Assembly: GCA_001898645.1 (NCBI GenBank)
Contig: MKUQ01000021.1
Location: forward strand, 1-64,000
Source of the DNA: Burkholderiales bacterium 70-64
GTDB lineage: Bacteria; Pseudomonadota; Gammaproteobacteria; Burkholderiales; Burkholderiaceae_E
Length of the DNA: 64,000 nucleotides
Direction of reading: 5' to 3'
The notes below the pieces were generated by a model, which saw only the letters and a list, made by a program, of their open reading frames with translations, made no database searches and was not told where the DNA came from. Shown one piece after another: positions 1 through 9,115 of this stretch. Both the position numbers and the translations under genes were made by a program. How positions within the stretch are numbered: the stretch's first letter is position 1; each line of letters starts with the position of its first letter.

Positions 1-69
1 ACGCCATGGTCCGCACCAACCAACCCTGGAACAACTCCCTTCACGCGACTTGACTCGGAAGACGGTTAC

Positions 70-1626
70 TCAGAAGCGCGGCAGCTCCGCGAACGGCAGC
101 CGCCCGCCGTGCACGTGCATCTTCCCGTACTCGGCGCAGCGCGCCGGGGTGGGGATGGCTTTGCCGGGGTTGAGCAGTCCGGGAGGATCGAAGGCGTGCT
201 TGACCGCGAAGAACGCCGCGCGCTCGGCGGGCGGGAACTGCACGCACATCGAGTTGATCTTCTCGATGCCCACCCCGTGCTCGCCGGTGATGGTGCCGCC
301 GAACTCCACGCACAGCTCGAGGATCTCGGCGCCGAAACGCTCGGCGCGCTGCCACTGGTCGGCGTCGTTGGCGTCGAACAGGATCAGCGGGTGCAGGTTG
401 CCGTCGCCGGCGTGGAACACGTTCATGCAGCGCAACCCGTAGCGCTGCTCCATGCCCTCGATGGCCTCGAGCATGCGCCCGAGCATGCGCCGCGGGATGG
501 TGCCGTCCATGCAGTAGTAGTCGGGCGACAGCCGCCCGGCCGCCGGGAAGGCGTTCTTGCGCCCCGACCAGAACAGCAGCCGCTCGGCCTCGGAGCGCGA
601 CACCTGCAGGCGCGTGGCGCCGGCCGCGCGCAGCACCTCCTCGATGCGCGCGATCTCCTCGGCGACCTCCTCGGCGGTGCCGTCGGACTCGGCCAGCAGG
701 ATCGCCGCGGCCTCGAGGTCGTAGCCGGCGTGCACGAACTGCTCGACGGCGACGGTGGCCTTGCGGTCCATCATCTCCAGGCCGGCCGGGATGATGCCGG
801 CGGCGATGATGCGCGCCACCGCATCGCCGGCGGTGGCCACGTCGCCGAACGAGGCCACCACCACCTGCGCCAGCGGCGGCGCGGGCAGCAGGCGTACGGT
901 GATCTCGGTGGCGATCGCCAGCATGCCCTCGGAGCCGATCATCAGCGCCAGCAGGTCCAGCCCCGGCGCATCGAGCGCCTCGCTGCCGAACTCGAACGGC
1001 TCGCCGTCGACGGTCAGGCCGCGCACGCGCAGCACGTTGTGCACGGTGAGGCCGTACTTCAGGCAGTGCACGCCGCCGGAGTTCTCCGCGACGTTGCCGC
1101 CGATGGTGCAGGCGATCTGCGACGACGGGTCGGGCGCGTAATAGAGCCCGTGGGGCGCGACCGCCTCCGAAATGGCGAGGTTGCGCACGCCCGGCTGCAC
1201 ATGCGCCAGGCGCGCCAGCGGATCGACGGACAGGATGCGGTTGAACTTGGCCAGCGACAGCACCACGCCGGCGGCGTGCGGCATCGAGCCGCCCGAGAGG
1301 CTGGTGCCGGCTCCGCGCGCCACCACCGGCACCTCGAGCGCGCGACAGGCCGCCAGCACCCGGCGCAACTGGTCCTCGGTCTCGGGCAGGACGACCGCCA
1401 GCGGCAGCTGCCGGTAGGCAGTGAGCCCGTCGCATTCGTAGGGCCGCGTGTCCTCGATGCGATGCAGCAGGCAGTGCGCGGGCAGGATCGCGGCCAGGCG
1501 TTCGATCACCTCGCGCCGGCGCTGCGGCGCGGGGGCCGCGGTGACGTCGGCGAAACGATCGTGATCGGGCGGCGGCGCATCGGCGCGGGCGCCCGCGAGG
1601 GTCGGCGAAATCGGCATGACTGCCAT
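70..1626 (-). CDS. glcD: FAD-linked oxidase, glycolate/D-lactate oxidase GlcD-like subunit
   Basis: Predicted flavoprotein of 518 residues that oxidises a 2-hydroxy acid such as glycolate or D-lactate and passes electrons towards the quinone pool. An FAD-binding PCMH domain (roughly residues 75-250) carries ARGAGTSLSGG and GGNVAENSGG. The C-terminal FAD-oxidase domain ends with the family motif GTITGEHGVGIEK near residue 440. Length fits GlcD (about 500). In glcDEF operons glcE and glcF follow; here the downstream side runs off the window, so partners cannot be seen. It is divergent from the LuxR-type regulator, with about 100 bp between. Two close starts are possible (1626 and 1617) and neither has a strong ribosome site. 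Substrate is inferred from family only. Confidence 0.85.
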   Translation of the reverse strand: MAVMPISPTLAGARADAPPPDHDRFADVTAAPAPQRRREVIERLAAILPAHCLLHRIEDTRPYECDGLTAYRQLPLAVVLPETEDQLRRVLAACRALEVPVVARGAGTSLSGGSMPHAAGVVLSLAKFNRILSVDPLARLAHVQPGVRNLAISEAVAPHGLYYAPDPSSQIACTIGGNVAENSGGVHCLKYGLTVHNVLRVRGLTVDGEPFEFGSEALDAPGLDLLALMIGSEGMLAIATEITVRLLPAPPLAQVVVASFGDVATAGDAVARIIAAGIIPAGLEMMDRKATVAVEQFVHAGYDLEAAAILLAESDGTAEEVAEEIARIEEVLRAAGATRLQVSRSEAERLLFWSGRKNAFPAAGRLSPDYYCMDGTIPRRMLGRMLEAIEGMEQRYGLRCMNVFHAGDGNLHPLILFDANDADQWQRAERFGAEILELCVEFGGTITGEHGVGIEKINSMCVQFPPAERAAFFAVKHAFDPPGLLNPGKAIPTPARCAEYGKMHVHGGRLPFAELPRF

Positions 1627-1730
1627 GATTGTGCACGAAAGGCGGTGCCGTCCGCACGCGCGGTGTACGCTTTCAGCCTGCTGCCGCGCGCCGTGGCGGG
1701 CGCACGGCGGCAGGCTTGCGGGAGCCGCCG

Positions 1731-4700
1731 ATGCCGGCCATGGTCGCCTTCTGTCCGCGTTGCCATCGCAGCAATCGCCCCGCCGCCGCCTTCTGCGACG
1801 GCTGCGGCGCGCCGCTCGATGCCGGCGCGCGCGCCTCGCCGCGGCAGGCTGCGCCGCATGCCGAACCCTTCATCGGACGCGAGCGCGAACTGGCGAGCTT
1901 CGATGCCGCGCTCGCCGAGGCCCTCGACATGGAGGGCCGCCTGCTCGTGCTGGCCGGCGATCCCGGCATCGGCAAGACGCGCACCGCGCAGGCACTGGCG
2001 CAGCGCGCGCAGGCGCAGGGCCTGCGCGTGCTGTGGGGCCGCTGCCCCGAAGAGCCCGGCTCGCCTCCTTACTGGCCGTGGCTGCAGGTGCTGCGCGCCT
2101 GGCTCGGCACGCTGGAAGACGATGCGCAGCTGCGCGCCGTGCTCGGCCACGCCGCCAGCCACCTCGCCGAGATCGTGCCCGAGATCGCCGCCCGCTGCCC
2201 CGGCCTGCCCGCCGTCGCGGCCACCGCCGACGCCGCGCAGGCACGCTTCCGCCTGTTCGACGCGATCGCCGGCGTGCTCGCGCGCATTGCTGCCGAGCGT
2301 GGCCTGGTGCTGATCCTGGACGACCTGCACTGGGCCGACACGCCGTCGCTGCGCCTGCTCGAGTTCCTCGCACCCGAGATCGGCACCCGCCGCATGCTGG
2401 TGCTGGGCACCTATCGCGACATCGCGCTGGCGCGCCACCACCCCTTGTCGGACACCCTCGGCACGCTGGCGCGCCATCCCCGCTTCACGCGCCTGCGCCT
2501 CCTCGGCCTGTCGCTCGAGGAAACCGGCCGCTTCATCGCCGAGGCGAGCGGCGCGGCCCCTTCGCCCGAGCTGCTCGCCGCGGTGCATGCCCAGACCGAG
2601 GGCAACCCCCTGTTCGTGGCCGAGACCACGCGCTTCCTGGTGCAGGAAGGGGTCCTTGGCGGCGACGCGGCGCCGTCCTCGCCCGCGCGCGGCGCACGCC
2701 TGCCGCGCCGGATCCCGGAAGGGGTGCGCGAGGCCATCGGCAGCCGGCTCAACCGGCTGTCGCCGGCCTGCAACCGGGTGCTGGCATGCGCGGCGGTGAT
2801 CGGGCGCAGCTTCGACACCCGGGTGCTGGCTCGCCTGCTGGACGGGACGCCGCAGGAGGAGTGGTCGGCGGCGCTCGACGAAGCGCTCGCCGCGTCGATC
2901 ATCGAGGCGCTCGCCGAACCGGGCGCCTGGCAGTTCAGCCACGTGCTGATCCGCGAGACGCTCTACGACGAAGTGCCGGCGACGCGCCGCGCGCGCCTGC
3001 ACCTGGCGATCGGCGCGATCCTCGAGACCCTGCACGGCGGCGACCCGATGGCCGAGGTGGCGACGCTGGCGCACCACTACTGCGCCGCCCTGCCGGCCGG
3101 CGATCCGGCCCGGGCGATCGAATACGCGCGGCGCGCGGCGCGGCGCGCCGACGCCCTGTTCGCATGGGAGGAGGCGGCGCGCTACTACCGCCTGGCCCTG
3201 CAGGCGCTCGACGATGCCGATCCCGGCGCCGCGCGCGAGCGGCTCGGCCTGCTGATCGCGCTGGGCAGCGCGCTGACCCGGGCCGGCGAGGACCTGGAGG
3301 CGGCCGAGATCCTGCAGCGCACCGCCGGCAGCGCCCGGACGCTCGGGCTGTCCGAGGAGCTGGCGCGCGCGGCCTGCGGCTTCGAGGAGGCGACCTGGCG
3401 CCCGGGGCTGCCGGGGCACGCCGCCGCACGCCTGCTGCACGATGCGCTGGCCGGGCTCGACGAAGGCGACAGCGTGCTGAAGGTGGAAGTGCTGAGCTCG
3501 CTCACGCGGGCCCTCATCTTCAGCGGCGACAGCGAGGCGGCCGCGCGCTTCGGCGCACAGGCCGAGGCGATGGCGCGGCGCATCGGCGATCCGCGGGCCC
3601 TGTCGACCGCGCTGCGCGCGGGGCTGTCGGCGCGCTGGCGGCCCGAGCAGTTCGAGCGGCGCATGGCGACCACGCTGGAGGCGATGCGCCTCGCCGAGCA
3701 GGTGGGCGATCGCGACCGCGCGCTCGAAGCCAGCAGCTGGCGCCTGTTCGACCTCATGGAGCTGGGCGACCTGCAGCAGCGCGCCGAGGAATTCCGCGCC
3801 TACGCGGAAGCCGCCAGCGCGACCCGCCAGCCCTTCTACCACTACATCTGCCTGTCCTCGCACGCCATGCTGGCCCTGTTCCACGGCCGCTTCGAGCAGG
3901 CCGAGCAGCACGCGCGCGAGGCGCTCGAATTCGGCCGGCGCATGCCCAGCCTCGATGCGGCGGGCGTCTTCGGCCTGCAGATGTTCAGCCTGCGCCGCGA
4001 GCAGGGGCGGCTGAAGGAGCTGGCTCCGCTGGTGGCGCATTTCGTGCAGGCCACCCCCGCGGCCGCCGCCTGGCGGCCGGGCCTGGCCATCGTGTATGCC
4101 GAGATCGGGATGACCGAGCAGGCGCGCGCGCAGTTCGAGCTGCTGGCCGCCGACGGCTTCGCGGCGGTGCCGCGCGATGCGCTCTGGGTCGCCTCGATGG
4201 CCTACCTGGCCGAGGTGTGCGCCCTGCTCGGCGACGCGCCGCGCGCCGGGCAGCTGTACGAGTTCCTGCTGCCCTGCGAAGGGCGCAACATCGTCGCCCC
4301 GCCCAACGTCGCCTGCTACGGAGCGGCGGCGCGCCAGCTCGGCATGCTGGCCGCGACGTGCCGGCGCTGGGCGCAGGCGCAGCAGCATTTCGAGGCGGCA
4401 CTGCAGGCCAATACGCGCCAGGAAGGCTGGCCGTGGCTCGCGCATACGCAGCACCAGTACGCGGCGATGCTGCTCGCGCGCGCCCAGCCCGGCGACGGCG
4501 CACGCGCGGCGGGCCTGCTCGACGAGGCGATCGCCTCGAGCCGGACCCTCGGCATGCCGGCGCTCGGCGAGCGCGCCGCGGTGCTGCGCGCGCGCCTCGG
4601 CGAGCGCGAGCCCGGCGGCGAGCCGCGCCCGGCCGGCCTGAGCGTGCGCGAGATCGAGGTGCTGCGCCTGGTGGCCACCGGCAAGGGCAACCGCGAGATC

Positions 4701-4826
4701 GCGCGCCAGCTCTTCGTGAGCCCCAACACGGTGGCCAACCACGTGCGCAGCATCCTCACCAAGACGCGCACCGCCAACCGCACCGAGGCGGCGGCGTTCG
4801 CGCTGCGCCACCTGCCGCGCAGCTGA
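1731..4826 (+). CDS. Zinc-ribbon, AAA-type ATPase and LuxR-HTH transcriptional regulator
   Basis: Large (1031 residues) signal-integrating regulator of the MalT/LAL type. It begins with a CxxC...CxxC zinc ribbon (residues 8-25). An ATPase module follows, with Walker A GDPGIGKT at 76-83 and Walker B LVLILDDLHWAD near 195. A long helical, TPR-like middle comes next, and a LuxR-type helix-turn-helix (LSVREIEVLRLVATGKGNRE onward) occupies the last 60 residues. The ATG at 1731 has a nearby GGAG and gives the complete zinc ribbon; an in-frame start about 100 bp upstream would add unlikely residues. A zinc ribbon before the ATPase is more usual in adenylate-cyclase fusions, and no cyclase domain is present. 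Target genes are unknown; the neighbouring FAD-enzyme genes are candidates. Domain calls are firm, signal unknown. Confidence 0.85.
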   Translation: MPAMVAFCPRCHRSNRPAAAFCDGCGAPLDAGARASPRQAAPHAEPFIGRERELASFDAALAEALDMEGRLLVLAGDPGIGKTRTAQALAQRAQAQGLRVLWGRCPEEPGSPPYWPWLQVLRAWLGTLEDDAQLRAVLGHAASHLAEIVPEIAARCPGLPAVAATADAAQARFRLFDAIAGVLARIAAERGLVLILDDLHWADTPSLRLLEFLAPEIGTRRMLVLGTYRDIALARHHPLSDTLGTLARHPRFTRLRLLGLSLEETGRFIAEASGAAPSPELLAAVHAQTEGNPLFVAETTRFLVQEGVLGGDAAPSSPARGARLPRRIPEGVREAIGSRLNRLSPACNRVLACAAVIGRSFDTRVLARLLDGTPQEEWSAALDEALAASIIEALAEPGAWQFSHVLIRETLYDEVPATRRARLHLAIGAILETLHGGDPMAEVATLAHHYCAALPAGDPARAIEYARRAARRADALFAWEEAARYYRLALQALDDADPGAARERLGLLIALGSALTRAGEDLEAAEILQRTAGSARTLGLSEELARAACGFEEATWRPGLPGHAAARLLHDALAGLDEGDSVLKVEVLSSLTRALIFSGDSEAAARFGAQAEAMARRIGDPRALSTALRAGLSARWRPEQFERRMATTLEAMRLAEQVGDRDRALEASSWRLFDLMELGDLQQRAEEFRAYAEAASATRQPFYHYICLSSHAMLALFHGRFEQAEQHAREALEFGRRMPSLDAAGVFGLQMFSLRREQGRLKELAPLVAHFVQATPAAAAWRPGLAIVYAEIGMTEQARAQFELLAADGFAAVPRDALWVASMAYLAEVCALLGDAPRAGQLYEFLLPCEGRNIVAPPNVACYGAAARQLGMLAATCRRWAQAQQHFEAALQANTRQEGWPWLAHTQHQYAAMLLARAQPGDGARAAGLLDEAIASSRTLGMPALGERAAVLRARLGEREPGGEPRPAGLSVREIEVLRLVATGKGNREIARQLFVSPNTVANHVRSILTKTRTANRTEAAAFALRHLPRS

Positions 4827-4872
4827 GGCGCGCCATGCCCCGACGCGGGGGCGATCGTAGGGTGAACAGGCC

Positions 4873-5130
4873 CTAGACCAGCCCGGCCGGCTGCAGCTCG
4901 TTGACCTCGATCACCACGTCGGCCGGCAGCCTGCTGCGGCGCGCCGCCTCGCGGATCGCCTCGGCGCTGGGCCCCTCGTAGAGACAGTAGGTCTTCTTGC
5001 GGTCGGCGCTCAGGAACGAGAACAGCCAGTTCACGCCGAGCTCGTCGTTGACCCGCTTGATCGCGGCGGCCACCTCGGCGGTCATCTCGAGCTGTTCGGC
5101 GAACTGGCGCTCGATGAGGAACAGCGGCAT
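4873..5130 (-). CDS. DUF4242 family small protein
   Basis: Small 85-residue cytoplasmic protein starting MPLFLIERQFAEQLEMT, with the DUF4242 features: an N-terminal FLIER strand, a central VNWLFSFLSADRKKTYCLYE block with a Cys, and repeated acidic/alanine helices. The ATG at 5130 is chosen because CGGGAG lies 6-8 bases upstream; a more distal in-frame start would add ten unconserved residues. No catalytic role is established for the family. It is divergent from the berberine-bridge-type oxidase and shares with it a 180-bp promoter region holding a perfect 18-bp palindrome. Confidence 0.75.
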   Translation of the reverse strand: MPLFLIERQFAEQLEMTAEVAAAIKRVNDELGVNWLFSFLSADRKKTYCLYEGPSAEAIREAARRSRLPADVVIEVNELQPAGLV

Positions 5131-5190
5131 CGCATTCTCCCGGAGGTTCGGTCCCAGCATTCCTTCTACGCCGCCCGCGTGCCCGCGGGA

Positions 5191-5208
5191 ATAGTCAGAT
5201 CTGACTAT
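5191..5208. promoter_or_regulatory. Perfect 18-bp palindrome, candidate operator
   Basis: ATAGTCAGATCTGACTAT reads identically on both strands. It lies between the divergent DUF4242 gene (start 5130) and the FAD oxidase gene (start 5312), where a dimeric regulator could control both. It is also strikingly AT-rich for this DNA. The protein that binds it is unknown; the nearby LuxR-HTH regulator is a possibility. Confidence 0.5.
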
Positions 5209-5311
5209 CGCCGTACGGGCGCGCGGGCCGCGAAAAATGATCGAAGCTGTCGATGGCAGGCGAGGCGCGGCGGTTCAAAGTGGCATGGCTTCGTTTTTGG
5301 AGGAGCGAACC

Positions 5312-6706
5312 ATGTCGAACGAAATTCCCGAGGACCTGCTCCAGGCGAACCTGCGCGGGACGCTGGTGCGTCCGGGCGATGCAGGCTACGACGACGCGCG
5401 CAAGGTGTACAACGCGATGATCGACCGGCGGCCGCGCCTGATCGCGCGCTGCGCCGACGTCGCCGACGTGATCACCGCGCTCGGCTTCGCGCGCGACCAG
5501 GGCCTGCTGCTGGCGGTGCGCGGCGGCGGGCACAACGGGGCCGGGCTCGGCGTGTGCGACGACGGCCTGGTGATCGACCTGTCGTCGCTGCGCGGGGTGC
5601 GCGTCGATCCGGCCGGACGCACCGCCCGCGTGGGGGGCGGCTGCACCTGGGGCGAGGTCGATCACGCCACCCACGCCTTCGGCCTGGCCGCGCCGAGCGG
5701 CGTGATCTCGACCACCGGCGTCGGCGGCCTGACCCTGGGCGGAGGCATCGGCAACCTCTCACGCAAGTACGGCCTGAGCATCGACAGCCTGATCGAGGCC
5801 GACGTGGTGCTCGCCGACGGCCGCCTGGTGACGGCCAGCGAGAAGGAGCACGCCGACCTGTTCTGGGCGCTGCGCGGCGGCGGCGGCAATTTCGGCATCG
5901 TCACCTCGTTCCTGTTCCGCCTGCATCCGGTGAAGGACATCGTCGGCGGCCCCACCCTGTGGCACCTGGCCGATGCGGCCAAGGTGATGCGCTGGTATCG
6001 CGACTTCATCGCCGCCGCGCCCGAGGACCTCAACGGCTGGTTCGCCTTCCTCACGGTGCCGCCGGGACCCCCCTTCCCCGAAGCGCTGTGGCTGAAGAAG
6101 ATGTGCGCAGTGGTGTGGTGCTATGTCGGCCCGCCGGAGCGCGCCGCGGCGGTGTTCGAGCCGATCGCCGGTTTCGGCCCGCCGGCCCTGCACGGCGTGC
6201 ACGCGATGCCGTTCCCGTTCCTGCAGGCCGCCTTCGACAAGCTCTATCCGCCCGGCCACCAGTGGTACTGGCGGGCCGACTTCGTCGACGAGCTGAGCGA
6301 CGCGGCGATCGCCCTGCACGAGCAGTACGCCGCGCAGATGCCCACCCCGCAGTCAGGCATGCACCTGTATCCGGTCGACGGCGCCGTGCACCGCGTCGGG
6401 CGCGGCGACACGGCGTTCAGCTACCGCGAGACGCGCTGGGCCTCGGTGATCATCGGCGTCGACCCCGATCCGGCCAACCGCGAGAAGATCACCGACTGGA
6501 CCCGGCGCTACCACGACGCGCTGCACCCGCACTCGGCCGGCGGCGCCTACGTGAACTTCATGATGGACGAGGGCCAGGAGCGCGTGCAGGCCACCTATCG
6601 CGACAACTACGCGCGGCTGGCCGCCGTGAAGGCGAAGTACGACCCCGGCAACCTGTTCCGGGTCAACCAGAACGTGCGGCCCGTCGCGGCCCGGGCGGCT
6701 GCCTGA
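5312..6706 (+). CDS. FAD-binding oxidoreductase, berberine bridge enzyme-like
   Basis: Predicted 464-residue flavoprotein oxidase or dehydrogenase of the BBE/PCMH family. The FAD domain covers about residues 35-210; RGGGHN with His74 matches the histidine that carries covalent FAD. A C-terminal BBE domain includes YVNFMMDEGQERVQATYRDN and the closing tail with Y..YDPGNLFRVNQN. The cysteine that makes the second flavin bond in bicovalent members is absent: the equivalent stretch is GVISTTGVGG. Single covalent attachment is therefore expected. The start is set by GGAGGAG eight bases before the ATG at 5312. The substrate, commonly a sugar, alcohol or alkaloid in this family, cannot be read from the sequence. 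Divergent from the DUF4242 gene; convergent with the sigma-54 activator. Confidence 0.85.
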   Translation: MSNEIPEDLLQANLRGTLVRPGDAGYDDARKVYNAMIDRRPRLIARCADVADVITALGFARDQGLLLAVRGGGHNGAGLGVCDDGLVIDLSSLRGVRVDPAGRTARVGGGCTWGEVDHATHAFGLAAPSGVISTTGVGGLTLGGGIGNLSRKYGLSIDSLIEADVVLADGRLVTASEKEHADLFWALRGGGGNFGIVTSFLFRLHPVKDIVGGPTLWHLADAAKVMRWYRDFIAAAPEDLNGWFAFLTVPPGPPFPEALWLKKMCAVVWCYVGPPERAAAVFEPIAGFGPPALHGVHAMPFPFLQAAFDKLYPPGHQWYWRADFVDELSDAAIALHEQYAAQMPTPQSGMHLYPVDGAVHRVGRGDTAFSYRETRWASVIIGVDPDPANREKITDWTRRYHDALHPHSAGGAYVNFMMDEGQERVQATYRDNYARLAAVKAKYDPGNLFRVNQNVRPVAARAAA

Positions 6707-6710
6707 TCGG

Positions 6711-8111
<1,401 letters not shown>

Positions 8112-8117
<6 letters not shown>

Positions 8118-8137
8118 TGTGAACGTTCATTCTGAAC
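8112..8137. promoter_or_regulatory. Two abutting 13-bp palindromes, candidate enhancer sites (UAS)
   Basis: GTTCACTGTGAAC (8112-8124) is immediately followed by GTTCATTCTGAAC (8125-8137). The half-site GTTCA...TGAAC is common to both. The pair is centred about 90 bp upstream of the predicted -24 element at 8216, the usual distance for an enhancer-binding protein. It overlaps the GTG start of the activator gene, so autoregulation is also possible. Confidence 0.6.
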
Positions 8138-8214
8138 ATATCTCTACCGTTACGGAAGCCCGGACTCCTGCGGATCACGAAAAAAGGCGATGCAGATCAA
8201 GCGTCTGACGATGC

Positions 8215-8230
8215 TGGCACGACTTTGGCT
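8215..8230 (+). promoter_or_regulatory. Predicted sigma-54 (-24/-12) promoter
   Basis: TGGCACGACTTTGGCT matches TGGCACG-N4-TTGCW with a single substitution in the -12 element. The invariant GG and GC have the required spacing of 12. It lies about 56 bp before the first gene of the reductase operon and downstream of the tandem palindromes. A weak IHF-like sequence (8195-8207) lies between them. Confidence 0.7.
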
Positions 8231-8285
8231 AGAGATCAGGCAAGCGGACGTGCGGCACCCCTGCCGCATCCGAAAGGAGGGAGCC

Positions 8286-8576
8286 ATGAAAACCATCGTC
8301 ACCCTGGCGCTTGCCGGCCTCGCCACCGGCGCCATCGCCGCCACGCCGGTCGGCGAGGATCAGGTCGCGGCGAGCTTCACGCGCATGTTCGCGCACGCGC
8401 CGGCACCGACCGCACCGGCCGATCGGACCGCGCTCGCGCACCTGGGCAGCGACCCGCTGGTGCGCACCGTCAGCGCCGCGCTGTGGGCCCAGGAGCCGGC
8501 CGGCTACCACGTGCCGCAGGTGGCCGCCTTCTCCGCGCGCCCGACGCCGGCACGCGCCCCGGGAAGCGCCCGATGA
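8286..8576 (+). CDS. Small exported hypothetical protein, first gene of the norSY-like operon
   Basis: 96-residue protein with a clear signal peptide (MKTIVTLALAGLATGAIAA, cleavage after the Ala run) and a short Pro/Ala-rich mature part of about 75 residues. No family was recognised and it contains no cysteine, heme or copper motif. AAGGAGGGAGCC gives a very strong ribosome site before the ATG at 8286. Its stop overlaps the next start as ATGA (8573-8576), so it is probably co-translated with the subunit II gene. As first gene behind the sigma-54 promoter it should be highly expressed. It could be an assembly factor or small extra subunit, but that is only inference from position. Confidence 0.7.
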   Translation: MKTIVTLALAGLATGAIAATPVGEDQVAASFTRMFAHAPAPTAPADRTALAHLGSDPLVRTVSAALWAQEPAGYHVPQVAAFSARPTPARAPGSAR

Positions 8577-9106
8577 TCCAGGAGAAGGTCTGGCTGATCT
8601 CGGTCACGCTGATGGGGCTGCTGGCGGCGGTCTTCGTCTTCGTGCATGCGCGCTCGCACCGGCGCGAGAACGACTACGCGCCGCTGCAGAAGCGCGCCTA
8701 CCGGCTGCGCGCGGTGTTCTTCTGGGCGCTGGTGCTCACGCTCGGGCCGGCGACGGTCTACACCCTCGCCGACCTGCCCTACGGCTCGGCGAGGGCCGGC
8801 TCGAGCGCGGGCGGCGTGCAGGTGATCGAGGCCGTGGGCCACCAGTGGCGCTGGGACCTCAGCCGCACCGAGGTCAAGGCCGGCGAGCCGGTGGAGTTCC
8901 TCGTCACCAGCGCCGACGTGAACCACGGCTTCGGCATCTACGACGCCGACCTGCGCCTGGTCGCCCAGACGCAGGCGATGCCGGGCTACACAAACAGGCT
9001 GCGCCACACCTTCGCGGCCGAGGGCACCTACCGCGTGCTGTGCATGGAGTACTGCGGGCTGGTGCATCACAACATGATCACCGAGATCAAGGTCGTCAAA
9101 CCCTGA
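8573..9106 (+). CDS. norS: Heme-copper reductase subunit II with CuA site (NorS-like)
   Basis: Subunit II of a heme-copper oxygen or nitric oxide reductase, 177 residues. It has two N-terminal membrane helices (about 5-27 and 46-66) and a periplasmic cupredoxin domain. All CuA ligands are visible: the His of VNHGFGIYD and the motif CMEYCGLVHHNM (C-x3-C-x3-H-x2-M). It should accept electrons from a soluble cytochrome c or cupredoxin and pass them to subunit I. It starts within the stop of the upstream gene and is followed nine bases later by subunit I. The symbol norS is used because the order subunit II, subunit I, SenC, membrane protein matches norSY-senC-orf1; an ordinary small cytochrome oxidase subunit II is the alternative. 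Confidence 0.8.
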   Translation: MIQEKVWLISVTLMGLLAAVFVFVHARSHRRENDYAPLQKRAYRLRAVFFWALVLTLGPATVYTLADLPYGSARAGSSAGGVQVIEAVGHQWRWDLSRTEVKAGEPVEFLVTSADVNHGFGIYDADLRLVAQTQAMPGYTNRLRHTFAAEGTYRVLCMEYCGLVHHNMITEIKVVKP

Positions 9107-9115
9107 GGGACGAGC

